A stretch of 62,500 nt of DNA from Prorocentrum cordatum (GCA_963575745.1 CAUYUJ010015826.1:873930-936429), one strand, 5' to 3'; positions 21,076-31,720 are shown, numbered from the stretch's first letter. Notes: generated by a model from the letters alone, not told the origin. Numbers and translations are program-made.

Positions 21076-22205
21076 ACTTGGTGGCACTCCTAGACGCAGC
21101 TGGAGCGGCGTGCAACTCATGCCAGTTGCGAGAAATTGCTTTGCAACGACTCGCGGAGGCTTCGGCCATCTCGCGCATCAGCTGCGTCTCGAAGACAGAT
21201 GTCACGACCCCAGGACATACCCACCTTGGACTACAAGCCAGGCAATGCGGTTGACCTACCGAGCCGCATCCACCAATCATGCGAGCGCGTGGAGCGACCC
21301 GGCTGTTGTCCTCAAGATGAACGCACCACGTGTTACAGTGACTATCAGCGACCGAGGTTGCAAGCAACTGCGTCGCCTCGGCGACGCACGACGATTCATT
21401 GACTTCGGCGGGTTAGTGGATGGCGTTGCGAGTCAATGCGCGGCGCCCCACAGTCAGGCATGGACGGTGGTAGAGCAGCATCTCGTTATCATGGTCGCGA
21501 AAACGCCCAACGTTTCGGCCTTGCTGACGCCAGCGCGGTCACCGCCATCACTGCGATTCGGCGCCAAGTGGCGCTCGGCTTCGACTGCTAGCCAGCAGCA
21601 CTGCGGCCTTCCAAGTAGGCCGCAGCCTGCGCCGCATCTCGATTGATAGAAGTCGCGACGGCTCACTCCTGGCATGGCGATGCTCCGAAGTTGGTAGGTT
21701 GGCCCTGTTCGAGCTCCCCGGTCCAGATCGCGGCAAAATTTGTTATCCCTTGTTCGTACAGGGCGAGGCAGCTGGGCGCTGGTTTGGAGATCTCGTGGAT
21801 GATGAGCTCCAAGTGGCGGACATCAGATGTAGCAGCGCCGACCCTTCGGAAGCCGGCACGCGCCCGGACGAATGCACTCACGAAGATGGGAGGTTGTCCA
21901 CCATCGACGAGGGATCCCATGAGGATTCCCTGGGCGACCAACGCTGAGTCGACACCACGCGGCGGACTTCCCTAGCGTGCGACCAGCAGACAGTCGCGCA
22001 GGATGCGCCGTCAGCAGGTTCAGTTACGTTTGGAGAAGTATTTGAGATCGAGTCTCAGCCAGCTCCCTCATATCCACCGCCGGGCGCCATGTCCGCAGAG
22101 GGTCGCCATCGCCGCCGCTTCCTCGCAGCGGGTGCTGAACCTCTCTCCACAGCGGAGGCTATCGAGGTCGACGGGAGCGGACGTGCTTACTCTGAAAGGT
22201 TAACC
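21076..22205 (+). pseudogene. Integrase C-terminal region and integrase-RT linker
   Basis: QLREIALQRLAEASAISRI at about 21123 is followed by LDYKPGNAVDLPSR (about 21227), then in another frame SAWSDPAVVLKMNAPRVTV and RFIDFGGLV. This reproduces the basic-helix, KPGD and beta-rich tail of dinoflagellate copia integrases as I recall them. A further stretch (about 21700-21950, ..EDGRLSTIDEGSHEDSLGD..) fits the acidic linker before RT. Copia-like reading fades out at about 22205, where the G/C-run repeats begin. Confidence 0.6.
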
Positions 22206-22299
22206 CTGGGCGAGATCACATGCCGATTTTCGACCGCCCCGCCCCGGACGGACAGCGCGCGCGCCTTCGGGCCCGCGCGGCAGGGCCCAGGAAAGTTGA

Positions 22300-22870
22300 G
22301 AAAGGGCGCGCTTGCGGCGCACTTCTCGTTGCAAGGGGCGCCCCAGTCTCCAGCCCCCCCCCCCATGGGAATGGCGGGGGGGGGGGGGGCTTCCGACGTC
22401 CGAAGCCGCCCCCCTCATCCCTTTTGCTGGCATTCTTGAGCTGGGGTCGCCCCCGAGCTGAAGAACCTTGCCGGGGGGGGGGGGGGGGCTTGGGAGCTCC
22501 CCCCCCATTTTTCGGGGCCAGAAGTTAGCCCTGGCCCCCCTTTCAAAGAGGGGGGGAAGGCTCGGGAGCCACGCCCCCCGCTCCGCAGCTGAGAGTGGTC
22601 TGCCAAGGGGGGGGCGCTTCCAAGCCGCCCCCCCCTTCCCTTCCTTTTCTGGGGCCCAGGGCCGGCCCGGGCTTGCCTTTCAAGAGGGAGGGGGGGCTTC
22701 GGAAGCCCCCCCCCGCTCCTTTCGCAGCTGAGATTGCTATGCCAAGGGCGAAGGGGGGGCTTCAAAGCTGCCCCCCCTCCATTTCCGGAGCCCAATTGGG
22801 CTTCCCTTTCAAAGGGGGGGGCTTCGGGGGCTACCCCCCTTTTCGACGCTGAGATCGGTTATCCGGCGGT
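22300..22870. repeat. G-run/C-run hairpin minisatellite
   Basis: About six units of roughly 100 bases, each with a run of 6-14 G, a GCTTC-type centre and a run of 5-9 C. Examples: GGGGGGGCTTC GGAAGCCCCCCC near 22690, GGGGGGGCTTCAAAGCTG then CCCCCC near 22755, GGGGGCGCTTCCAAGCCG then CCCCCC near 22610. Centres differ but keep pairing. The array begins where the copia element breaks off. Confidence 0.7.
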
Positions 22871-24430
22871 TTTGGGCGCCTCGGTTTGGGGGGCTTTCTT
22901 GTTTTTTGGCGCCGTTTTGCTTTTCGGCGCCGCCGCTGTTTTCAACGATCGCTTGGTAATCGGCGTATCCGTGGGTTCTCGGCGTTTCCTCGTCGGTTTC
23001 CGGCGCCCTTTTTGGCGTTTGTCGGCTTATAGGTTTGCAGCGTTCGGGTGGTTTTCGGCGCCGGTTGGGTTTCGTTGCTCCTTTGCTTTTGGCGCTCGTT
23101 TGGCGTTGGGCGCCGGTTGGTTTTCGGCGCCCTTTTGGTTGTCGTCGCCCACTTGGGTTCGGGCGGTTCTTTGAATTTCGGCGCCTCTTTGGTATTCGGT
23201 TTCCGCTGATTTCCGCAATTCTTTTGGTTTTAGGCGTTCCGTTTGCACTTGGCGCCTTCTGGGATTTTGGCGCCTCCTTGGTGTTCGAGTGTGTTTTGCT
23301 GCTGTGCGATCTTTTGGATTTCGGCGCGTCTTGGGTTTTCGTCGCCCTTCGGTTGTCGGCTGTCTTCTGGTTTCCGGTGCCTTCCTTTAGCCACGGGGGG
23401 GGGCTGCTTCCATGTGGTTCTTTTCCTTTAGCCGAACAGGGAGGGAGGCGGGGGGGGGTTCCGGCAAGGGTCGTCCAAGGAAAAGGGGTGTCCATGTGGT
23501 TTCCGGGGCCGTTCGGGTCTTCGGCGCATCGTTGGTTGTCGTCGATTTGGTTTTCAGTTTTCTGTGGGTTCTTCTGTCGTTATCGCTTTGGTCGTCGTTG
23601 TCTGTGGGTTCTTGGGGCGTCGTTGGTTTTCGGTGGCCTTGTGGTTTCCGGCGTTTTTTTGCTCTCGGTGGTCTTTTAAGTGTTAGTTCTCGGCGTCCTG
23701 ATGTTTTGTTGGCGCTCTGTCGGTGTTATGACAGGTCTTCGGGGCCCTATTGGTTTTCGGCGCCAATTCAGTTTTCGGCGCTCCTTTTGGTTGTCGGCGC
23801 ATTTGTAGTTTTCCGCGCCGTCTAGGTTTGTTCGGATTGCTTTGACTGGTGGTCGGCGGCTCATGTTGTTTTCGGCGCTCTTTGTGTTTGCGGCGCCCCC
23901 TTGGCTTCCACGCCTATTGGTTGTCGCAGCATATTGTGTTTTCGGCGTCCTTTTGGTTTGCGGCGCCGCTGTTGTTGTCGGCGCTCTTTGGGTTTTTGGC
24001 GCGCCTTGGTTCTTTGGTATTCGGCGCTCTTTTGGCTTTCGGTATTTTTTGGTTTTCGGCACCATTTGGGTTCTCGGAGTGCTTTTGGTTTACGGTGCTC
24101 CTGTGGTTTTTGCCGCTCATTTATTTTTCGGCGCGCCATCGTTGTTCTCCGCGCCCTTCGAGTGTGGCGACCTGTCGGTTCGCGGCGCCCTTCTGGTTTC
24201 CGGCGAACCTTTGGTCTTCGGCGCTTCCGTTGTTTTCGGCGCCCATCTGGTTTCCGACGCTCGCTTCGTCCTGTTTTTTTCGGTGTCGATGCTTTCGTTA
24301 TTCGAGCTCTTTTGGGTTTCCGCGCTTTTTCGCACTGCCGCGCTCTTTGCTTTTCGCGTTTTTTGTCTTCGGGGCGGCATTGGCTTTCGCAGTTTCTTCG
24401 GTGTTCGGCGCCCGCTGTCGCCCCCCGAGG
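22870..24430. repeat. GGTTTTCGGCGCC tandem repeat array
   Basis: About 1.55 kb of imperfect repeats, unit near 24 bases, built on TTTTCGGCGCC and TTTTGGTT. GGCGCC is self-complementary, so hairpins are frequent. Because the period is close to a multiple of three, long frames stay open on both strands (Arg-Arg-Pro-Lys peptides on the minus strand, Phe/Gly-rich on the plus). I do not regard these as genes. Confidence 0.75.
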
Positions 24431-24542
24431 GGCAGGGACAGAGGCGGAGGGGGCGGTGGGTCCGGCAGGGGGAGTCCAAGGGAGCCCCCCACCTGGGGGA
24501 TTCCAGAGCGCGAGAGGAAGGGGGGGGGGTCAGGAGCGAAAG

Positions 24543-24671
24543 AAGGACGTACACGTACATGAATCCACGCTGGTTTCGAGAGTACGCATTGCCCGAATGT
24601 TCGTATCACGCGGCCAGTCTCGCGGATCGAGGGGCCGCATTCATGTACATAGCTGTGCGCGTACGTCCTTT
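24543..24671. mobile_element. Fold-back element, about 130 bp
   Basis: The left arm reads AAGGACGTACACGTACATGA (about 24543-24562). The right arm contains ATTCATGTACAT and GCGCGTACGTCCTT (24639-24670), its reverse complement with a short insertion. The middle has no gene. No target duplication could be fixed between the flanking G-rich repeats. Confidence 0.5.
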
Positions 24672-24839
24672 GTGGGCTCCCTAGGGGGGCAGCTTCCGAA
24701 AGGCGGAAGAGACAATTGCAAAGAGAAGGGGCGCGGGGAATCAGGGGGCTGCCGGCAGGGAGGCTCAAGGGGGTGCGGCAGCTAAGCGCCACCCCTCTCT
24801 GGGAACGGAAGGGGTCGCGGGCGGGGGGGCGCGAAGGGG

Positions 24840-25060
24840 AATGGGCGGGGGGGGGCTCCCGACGGGCGAAAAAAACAGGAGAGGGGGGGGGGGCTTCCGG
24901 CAGGGCAGGTCCAAGGGGGGCGGGCTAGCTGGGGCCCCCCCACCCCTTCTCTGGGGGCGCGCGCCGCGGGCGCGCTCTCCGAGCTGCGGTCGAGGGCGTC
25001 GCCGACCTGCCCGCCCCCGCGTAGTTCCGAGAGCGCGCAGCCGCAGCCGCGAAGCTGGAG
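24840..25060. other. G-rich intervening sequence, no gene
   Basis: Runs of G (24848, 24883, 24917) and C, similar in texture to 22300-22870. Open frames on both strands reflect composition only. Confidence 0.4.
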
Positions 25061-25104
25061 GAACTCCCAATTCGGGCGGATGACCACTCACCACCCACCA
25101 ACCC

Positions 25105-25227
25105 ACCCCAACCCAACCCGAAGGCCCCGATCTGCCCTCCATTTCCACTGGGGGGGGTCGGCGAACATACACATCTGGAAGCCATGCCCCCCCCACCGAA
25201 ATTCGTGCCGTCGGGTTGGGTTGGGGT
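25105..25227. mobile_element. Fold-back element with 17-base arms
   Basis: ACCCCAACCCAACCCGA at 25105-25121 is the exact reverse complement of TCGGGTTGGGTTGGGGT at 25211-25227, with about 90 bases between. The arms extend imperfectly outward. It lies just before the copia RT remnant resumes. Confidence 0.5.
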
Positions 25228-25529
25228 AGTCTGGCAGGTAGTCAACAACTGCTTCTCGCGGCGACCGCGCCGACGAGCGCATAACCTTCTTGAGCGCAGG
25301 TGGGCAGGCAAATGGAAGTGGACACGCAGGGAAACACACCCCACACAAAAGTGCGGATTATCCGCATGAGGCTGACATGCCGAGGTGTCAAGGACGCCGA
25401 CGCTGACCTCATTGCCACATGCGCCAGCACCTCATCGCGACTCCCAAGGCGAATGATATTATCTGAGGCGGCCTGACGGGCTTGGACGATCGACGCGCGG
25501 GGCTTCAAGCAAACCTTCCAGAAACGAGT

Positions 25530-26400
25530 CAGCTAATTAGTGCGGAAACTACAGGCGAGGAGGAGCGTGAGATCAACTTCGAGCTCGCCCCCGATACAGT
25601 CGCAGTCCTGCGAAAGGTAAAACGCAATTCGACCCAGCACCCGAGGTCCTCCACATGGAGAAACCAGGCACCAGGCACAATGACGCACCGAGATGCTGGT
25701 CCATCAATTGCACCAAGACCATCAATCCAATGCACCAAGCCGTCCCTGCACTTTCCGACAACGAGTATATAGCCAATCATAAAGACGGCGAGCACGCCCT
25801 GCTCGCCACAAGTCAAGTTGATGAAGTCGAAGTAGCAGGACTGCCGCATGAGCTGGTTAATGCGCGCAGGTGCTTAGAGGGTGCCTTTGGCAAGAGAGTG
25901 AGCTGGACATCTGCGTTGGGACCTTCACCTGCTACGGGACACGAAATTCACCCATACACGGCGGTAGATACGAGCTGGACCAGACCTACTACATCTTGGC
26001 CGTGAAACTGATCGGTCGTGCCGAGCTCGTTGCTAAGTCAAGCTCTGAGCCCGCCTTCGAGGATCTGGCCAAGCTGTACTTCAGTCTGCTCATGGCCTTA
26101 GCCTTCACCCTTTCACACGGATTGACCTGCACGTCTACGTGGTAGCACTCCAGCGCCACTCGTCAGCTCCTAGGGGCGGACACGCACGCAAGCTCAATTA
26201 TTTTGTAAGGTTCAGGCCACGCCACCGAGGATCCATTGTCCACCGGTGCGCCACAAAGGCAAAGTAGAAGTAAGCCGCGGCGCAACGTTTAGAAGATAAC
26301 CAAAAACAAGGTCTCGACGCAGGACGTGCGCTCAGAGGAGACACCTCCCTGCGCATGGGCACCACGGACGCCGGTCCTGCGCGGCAGCTCCCAGAACCCT
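25530..26400 (+). pseudogene. copia reverse transcriptase second half and RNase H start
   Basis: Broken frames read EREINFELAPDTVAVLRKV (25570), then MEKPGTRHNDAPRCWSIN (25655) and SQVDEVEVAGLPHELVNARR (25810), then ELDICVGTFTCYGTRN.. to ..LAKLYFSLLMALAFTLSHG (25900-26115), and VVALQRHSSAPRG-like residues after 26138. This is the palm/thumb part of dinoflagellate copia RT as I recall it. The YVDD-type catalytic box is QVDE here, so the active site is lost. The RT N-terminal half was not found. RNase H-like reading continues to about 26390. Confidence 0.7.
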
Positions 26401-26640
26401 CCTTAGAAAACCCCGCTGCCCCCCCCACCCCTCCTCACGGGGTCGGACAGCTTCCCCCGCAGGCCCCCCCCCCCTCGCCCCAGACCCCCCCCTTCAGGCG
26501 GTTTCTTTTCTAGGGGGTTAGGGTTCCCCCTGAAACCCTCCCCCTCCCTCACGGGGTGTTTTGCGGAGGTTTGTGGGGGGGCGTCCCTTCTGACCCCCCA
26601 CCCTCTCAAGGGAGAGTTTTGAAGGAGTAAGCGGGGGGGC
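26400..26640. repeat. C-run/G-run minisatellite after the copia remnant
   Basis: Repeated CCCCCTCCCTCACGGGGT-like words (about 26425 and 26539) with long C and G runs, related in style to 22300-22870. Both ends of the RT gap and the element end thus carry the same kind of DNA. 26640-27005 has short duplicated words (GGGTTGCGAGATT) and no gene that I can see. Confidence 0.5.
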
Positions 26641-27005
26641 TTTTTTCCTTCCAGGGTACAGAGGTTGGGGAATTTGCGGGGTTACGGAGTTGCGAGGTGA
26701 TGGGGTTGCGAGATTCGCTGGGTTGGCTGCGGATTCGATGGGTCAGGAGGCTTTGAAATCCGGACTGGAGCGACTGCTTCAATGTTGAGGATTGCCGTTT
26801 CGAAACCGAAGCTCTACAGAAGCACAACTGTTCGTTGGAAACCCATATTCCCATGCTGAATCATCCGATCCTGCTGTTTCCAAAACCTTTTGTGTTAGGA
26901 AAGTGGTTTTCGAAGCCCGGCCAGGGACCAGAAGCTGCCGGCGCCGGTCAAGAAGCAGGCGGGCCCGGGCCCAGCAGAAACCCCTAGAAGCGATGGCAAG
27001 ATCGG

Positions 27006-27037
27006 TGTGTGTGTGTGTGTGCGTGTGCGTGTGCGTG

Positions 27038-27073
<36 letters not shown>

Positions 27074-27118
27074 TGTGTGTGTGTGTGTGCGTGGGTGTGT
27101 GTGTGTGTGTGTGCGTGC
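27006..27118 (+). repeat. GTGTGC/GTGC microsatellite
   Basis: About 110 bases of alternating GT, GTGC and GCGT units, 310 bases before the acceptor of the next HAD exon. Alternating purine-pyrimidine tracts of this kind can adopt Z-DNA. Confidence 0.9.
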
Positions 27119-27425
27119 AGCCTTTGCGTCGAGTCTACACTTGGCCTTCCATTATCTTGCCCCTCCGTTTGACACTCTGGCTCGTGATCAGCGCAAGGCA
27201 CTGGGCGAGGTACGCTCGACGGTGCTCTTGCTTGATTGCTTGTGCCTGTCTCCGTGTTTTTGGGACGACCGTTGGGGGAGGTGTCTGCGAGGGCGGCTGA
27301 GAGCGCTAGTCAAGAAACGGTTGACATGTTTCCCACCGCCGCCACGGACACGGGGGAACTATTTGGGGTTTGTAGTCCGTCGCTGGAAACGTGCAATACG
27401 AGCGTATTGTTTGACAACCGTTCAG

Positions 27426-27839
27426 GTGTTCAACAGCCTTCTGGAGTGCGCAGCAAATGCAGAGAAGCTCTTACGCTTGTGCGCCTCGTATGGGAAGGTG
27501 GTCATTGTCACATTGGCAAAGGGGCAGTGGGTCACAGACTCGTGCAAATTCTTCTACCCGGGCATCGGCGATCTGCTGAAGAAGCTCGACGTAAAGATAG
27601 TTTACGCCCAGGATGGTGTCTCCATCGATCACGACCAGCTCACTGTCATGGACGTGCAAAATTTGGAGGCTTTCTGGGGCGGGATCAAAGGCAAGGCTAT
27701 CAGCGATGAGATCAAGAACTTCTACTCCCGGTACGAGGGTCAGAGTTGGAAAAACATAATTTCGATCGGCGATTCGAACTTCGAGAAGATCGGCACTATG
27801 AATGCTACTGCAGACTACATGCGCGAGAAGGGCATCGAG
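27426..27839 (+). CDS. HAD phosphatase-like gene, exon c (motifs II-IV)
   Basis: A 414-base exon, 138 codons, phase 0 at both ends. Acceptor CCGTTCAG before GTG 27426; donor GAG before GTGCCAAG at 27840. It reads VFNSLLECAANAEKLLRLCA, then KVVIVTLAKGQWV (motif II region, Thr), FYPGIGDLL, VKIVYAQDGVS, FWGGIKGKAI (motif III Lys), YSRYEGQSWKNIISIGDSNF (GDS, motif IV) and ends YMREKGIE. With motif I in exon b this gives a complete HAD core of the kind abundant in dinoflagellates, with unknown substrate. Third positions are GC-rich and there are no stops, unlike all flanking DNA, which argues the gene is live. Confidence 0.85.
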
Positions 27840-28389
27840 GTGCCAAGCCGTGTCCACCCTTCCCTGCACCATCGCCCCCTCTTCTTCCCTGATCCCTGAT
27901 TCCTGATCCCTCCTTCCACCATCCCTCGTCGCACCCCTCCTCACCTTGCCCTCATACACAATTGGCAATCCAGCAAGCTGAGCCGACCTACGGACTCGAG
28001 GGCACAATCACCAGTTGAGGCGTTGCAACAGCAGCTCAAACACAGGTCAACTCATTGAATTTCTAATGTGGCATGTCCTGTTCAGGCACATGATCATGGC
28101 TGACTACTCGCGACCTCGAAACGAAGCGCGTGGTGCGTTGCATCAGCTCGCATGCGGCAAACATCACAGAGACAGCATCTCGCATCATTCATCTTAGTAA
28201 AGGGATGGTGGCAGGCAGCAGCCCAGCGACTTTTGAAGTTACTGCTCTGGACGTCCCAGACGTTCGCGCGAATTCGCCCCAACCCTTCTCATATTATGAT
28301 CTTGAAATTTCCGGGAAAGGGCTCTGGCCCAGGGCTCTCGTTTAGTTGGTAATTTGTTCCCCCAGTGCCATGTTGGGGGTGGGCCAGCG
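27840..28389. other. 5' part of a long HAD intron
   Basis: No gene seen. The intron starts GTGCCAAGCC and contains a pyrimidine-rich stretch at 27855-27950 (CCCTGATCCCTGATTCC-like duplications). It precedes the first composite satellite element. Confidence 0.5.
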
Positions 28390-28860
28390 AATTACCGCTG
28401 GGCAAAACTAGGTAAAGTGCGATTTCAGTTGAAAAAGTGCGTGTTCGCGCGTGCCCTCTCGAGGAAAGGGCGCCCCCCCTATCTCGGATCCATGATAAAC
28501 AACGGGGTCAGCAGACCCCAGTTTTCCTTACAAGAGAGAGTGCGGAGCGTTTTGCGAAGAATCCTCGACAACTAACGAGGTTCGGAGACCCTGAAATTCA
28601 AAGATATGGACAAGTTGACTTGTTGCGTGCCCGCTTGAGGATGGCGCGTCCCGCCCGCAGGAATTTCACGATTGGCTTGAGCCTCGCGCTTGTTTTGCAG
28701 AAGGAATGTCTGCTTTTTGCGTGCCCGTCCGAGAATGGCGCGCCCTGCGTGCCGAATATCTGAGGAGGTCTCGAGCGAACCTCTCGTCTGGCAGCGCTTG
28801 AAAAGCTTGGGCGCCCTTGGATTCCCAGGTGGTTCCAGGAGTACAATCGGACCGTTATTT
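28390..28860 (+). mobile_element. Composite satellite element X, 5' module, copy 1
   Basis: This non-coding block matches 32500-32860: shared words include GCGCGTGCCC..CTCGA, ATCTCGGATCC, GATAAACA, GTGCGGAGCG, and near the end TCTCGAGCG, then CCCAGGTGGTT. In both places it is followed at once by the 42-bp satellite, so I treat it as the left module of a composite element. A duplicated inner part (GATGGCGCGTCCCGC / GAATGGCGCGCCCTGC) is present. Confidence 0.6.
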
Positions 28861-29165
28861 ACGAGGGAAGTGCGTGAAAACATGTGGCTCCCTAGCGCCC
28901 CATAGTGGGACACGCGCGATAAGTGGGATCCTAACGTCTCAGGGCGGGACAAGCGTGACAGCACATGGCTTCCTAACGCCTCAGTTCGGGACAAGCGTGA
29001 CAACACATGGGCTCCTAACGCCCCAGGGCGGGACAAGCGTGAAAACACTCAGCTTTCTAACGCCCCAGGGCGGGACAAGCGTGAAAGCACTTACGTTCCT
29101 AGCGCCCCAGAGTGGGACAAGCATGAAACCATCCCAATTTCCCAGAGCGGGACAAGCGTGAAAAT
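28860..29165. repeat. 42-bp satellite, block 1
   Basis: The unit includes GTTCCTAACGCCCCAG, AGCGGGACAAGCGTGAAA and ACACATGG and is 42 bases long, a multiple of three, so frames remain open for hundreds of codons (Pro-Leu-Trp-Gly-Val-Arg-Asn peptides on the minus strand). The block stops where a TIR-bearing element begins and resumes after it at about 30125. Confidence 0.85.
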
Positions 29166-29183
29166 ATTATCCCGGCAAAGCAA

Positions 29184-30120
29184 CCTAACAGCGATGTGTA
29201 GAAGCATAGTTGGAAACATTGCCTGTGGTATTCATGCAAAATGTCTTTGGGGATGCGGTCGCGATGGTCCGAGAAACGTTTGGCCAACTTGTTTTCGGCC
29301 CGTTCTTGTTCGGACGTTCCTTTATTTCGCTTCGGTATCCGTCCGAACTGCTTCACGTGCTCGACGAGCGTTTGCAGAGGACCGCTCAATGCAGCACGCT
29401 GAGGAGCAGCGCTGTTCCCTGCCGCAGGCTGAGGAGCACCGCTGTTCAATGCAGCAGGGTCAGGAGCACCGCCGCCAGACCGAGAACTATCAGCATGTCG
29501 TGGTATTAAGGTGCGCAGTAGGCGCTGCGCAGTTCCTTTGAAAGGAAATCTTCGAAAGCAGGGCTGTAGCCAAGAAGGCTACGGGGACGATGGTGATGAT
29601 GAAGATGATGAGTCTTGGAAGTCTGGGAAGTGGAAGAGCACGAAGTGGCGTACAGTTGGCTCTGGGCATTCAAAATGTGGCCCCGGAGTGGAGTTTTGGG
29701 AAGTGGAAGAGCACGAACTCCGGGCATTCAAAATATGGCCCGGGAATGGTGTTCTGGGAAGTCCAAGAGCACGAAGTGGCCTACAGTTGGCTCCGGGCAT
29801 CCAAAATGCGGCCCTGGAGTGGAGTTCTGGGAAGTCGAAGAGCACGAAGTGGCCTACAGTTGGCTCCGGGCGTCCAAAATTGTGGCCCGGGAATGGATTC
29901 CTGGGAAGTCGAAGAGCACGAAGTGGCTTACAGTTGGCTCCGGGCATTCAAAATGTGGCCCGGGAATGGAGTTCTGGGAGGTCGAAGAGCACGAAGTGTG
30001 TGACTGTTTGCAAAAAACAAGGTCGGACCCAGCTCCCCGGATGCCGCCCGGACCCCCCTGTGGAGTCATCTGCTGCTCTCTTTTGACCCCACTAGAAACC
30101 TATCAGTCTTCGCTGTTAGG
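29184..30120 (+). mobile_element. TIR element Y, copy 1, inserted in the 42-bp satellite
   Basis: Ends are CCTAACAGCGA (29184-29194) and its exact reverse complement TCGCTGTTAGG (30110-30120). The same ends bound 43994-46441. Inside, 29615-30000 holds about five copies of a 73-bp repeat. Shared subterminal words are GATGTGTAG and GAAACCTATCAGTCT. The 18 bases outside the left TIR, ATTATCCCGGCAAAGCAA, are also shared by both copies. No transposase frame is visible, so it is non-autonomous. The 42-bp satellite lies on both sides. Confidence 0.75.
29615..30000 (+). repeat. 73-bp tandem repeat in element Y copy 1
   Basis: About five units containing GAGTTCTGGGAAGTCGAAGA, GCACGAAGTGGC and TACAGTTGGCTCCGGGC. 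Seventy-three is not a multiple of three, so the peptide changes frame in each unit; apparent long frames are artefacts. The same unit occupies 45700-46325. Confidence 0.85.
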
Positions 30121-30124
30121 TAAC

Positions 30125-31205
30125 ATGGTTCTTAACGCCCAGGAGCTGGACAACCGTGGAACCACGTTGGTTCCTGACGCGCCTGAGCGGAGCAACCGTG
30201 GAAACACTTTTGATCTGCGGGGCGAACAACCGTGAAAACACGTGGGTTCCTAACGCCCCAGAGTGGGACAAGCGTGAAGACACGGGTTCATGGCGCCCAA
30301 GAGCACGGCAAGCGCGAAACGCCCAGAGCGGAACTCACATGAAAACGTCAGAGTCATCAACGCCCCAAAGTGGGACAAGCGTGAAAACATATGGGGTCCT
30401 AGCGCCCAAGAACTAGACAAGCGCGAAATGAATTGTGTCCAAACGTTTCCTGGAGACCCCAGGAGGCGTCCCAGGAGCCCCCAAGAGGCCGCCATCAGAA
30501 CGATTACAGTTATTACACATCCGGTGCCGATTGTTAGGTTTTTTCTTGCCATTGTGCCCCCCCCGCTTTGGTTGGCCCAGACGACCGCGTACTGAACTTC
30601 CCTTGAGTGGAGTGGACAGAGGACGAACATGTGGGTTACTAACTCCCCAGGGCGGGATAAGCGTGAACACACATGGGTTCCCATCACTCCAGAGCGGGTC
30701 AAGCATGAAACCACATGGGTTCCTGACGCCCCAGAGCGGGACAAACGTGAAAACGCGTGGGTTCTCAACGCCCGAGGGCGGGACAAGCGTCAAACCACGT
30801 GGGTTCCTAACGCCCCAAAGCAGGACATGCGCGAGAGCATGTGAGTTCCCAACGACCCAGAGCGGGACAAGCGTAAAACCACGTGGGTCCTTATCCCCCC
30901 GGGGCGGCACAAGCGTGATAACACGTGGGTTCCTAACCCCCCTGAGCGGGACAAGCGCGAATGGGTTCCTAACGCCCCAGAGAAGGACATTTGTGAAAAC
31001 ACGTGATTCCTGACATTCCAGAGCGGGACAAGGGTGAAGACACACGAGTTCCTAACGCTCCAGGGTGGGACAAGCGTTGTAGGTTCTAGGTTCTTCACGC
31101 CCCAGGGCGGGAGAAGCGTGAACCCACGTGGGTTCCTGAAGCCCAAGGGTGGGACAAGCGTTTGCATTCCTAACGCCCCAGAGCGAGACAAGCGTGACAC
31201 CCCAG
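30125..31205. repeat. 42-bp satellite, block 2
   Basis: The continuation of block 1 after element Y. Units run on to 31205 with an interruption at about 30440-30610 by a non-satellite segment (..GGAGACCCCAGGAGG..). About 20 units. Confidence 0.8.
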
Positions 31206-31720
31206 AGCGGGACGGCGTATGCTTTTCCCCCCGGCGCGTCCCTTGGCTCGTCCTTTGTCGCGTTCCCTTGCCTGTCCCCTGGCGCTCTCCCTTCCCCTTC
31301 CGTGGCGCGTCCTTTGCCGCGTCCTTCGGCGCATCCCCTAGTGCGCCCTTGGTGCATTCTGTGGCACGTCCATGCGCCTTGCACCCAGTGTCGTCTCGTC
31401 CCGCTTCGGAATTGAGTCGGATCTTGAGCTCGAGCTGATTGAGCGTCCCACACGTTTCGACTGCAACCAGCTCTGGACCAGCTATGGTCTCAGCCAGATC
31501 AGTTCGGTCAGGATTCGGATGTCAAGGGTGGCTTGCTCTAAAACACTATAGAGCACAACGCAACTCATCGCAGCATGACGCATCTGATTCCAGCACGGCA
31601 CAGCACGCAATCCTTGGCACGGTACATCACGACCGATACCTTCGGTATTGCAATTGCTTACGGCCCAATCAGGCGTCTTGAAAACGTAGCCGTGCTTCGC
31701 GTTTCTATTTTATTTATTTC
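31206..31720 (+). mobile_element. Composite satellite element X, 3' module, copy 1
   Basis: The block matches 36330-36780 along its length, and 41650-41930 and 42215-42500 in part. Shared words are CGGATCTTGAGCTCGAGCTG, GATCAGTTCGGTCAGGATTC and GCACGGTACATCAC-like. It directly follows the satellite, as copy 2 does. I see no coding sequence. Confidence 0.65.

Larger units (their letters stand above)
14316..26400 (+). mobile_element. Decayed Ty1/copia-type retrotransposon inside an intron
   Basis: Domain remnants occur in copia order on the plus strand: gag (14316-15450), protease (16770-17226), GAG-pre-integrase (20185-20349), integrase core (20450-21075), integrase C-terminal region and linker (21075-22200), then the second half of reverse transcriptase and the start of RNase H (25530-26400). 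Frames are broken many times. About 3.2 kb of repeats (22300-25500) replaces or interrupts the first half of the RT. No LTR pair was found. The element sits wholly between two exons of the HAD gene and in the same orientation. Confidence 0.75.

Noticed and set aside
22809-24785. Arg/Pro/Lys-rich minus-strand and Phe/Gly-rich plus-strand proteins
   Set aside because: Produced by GGTTTTCGGCGCC repeats inside a broken copia element.
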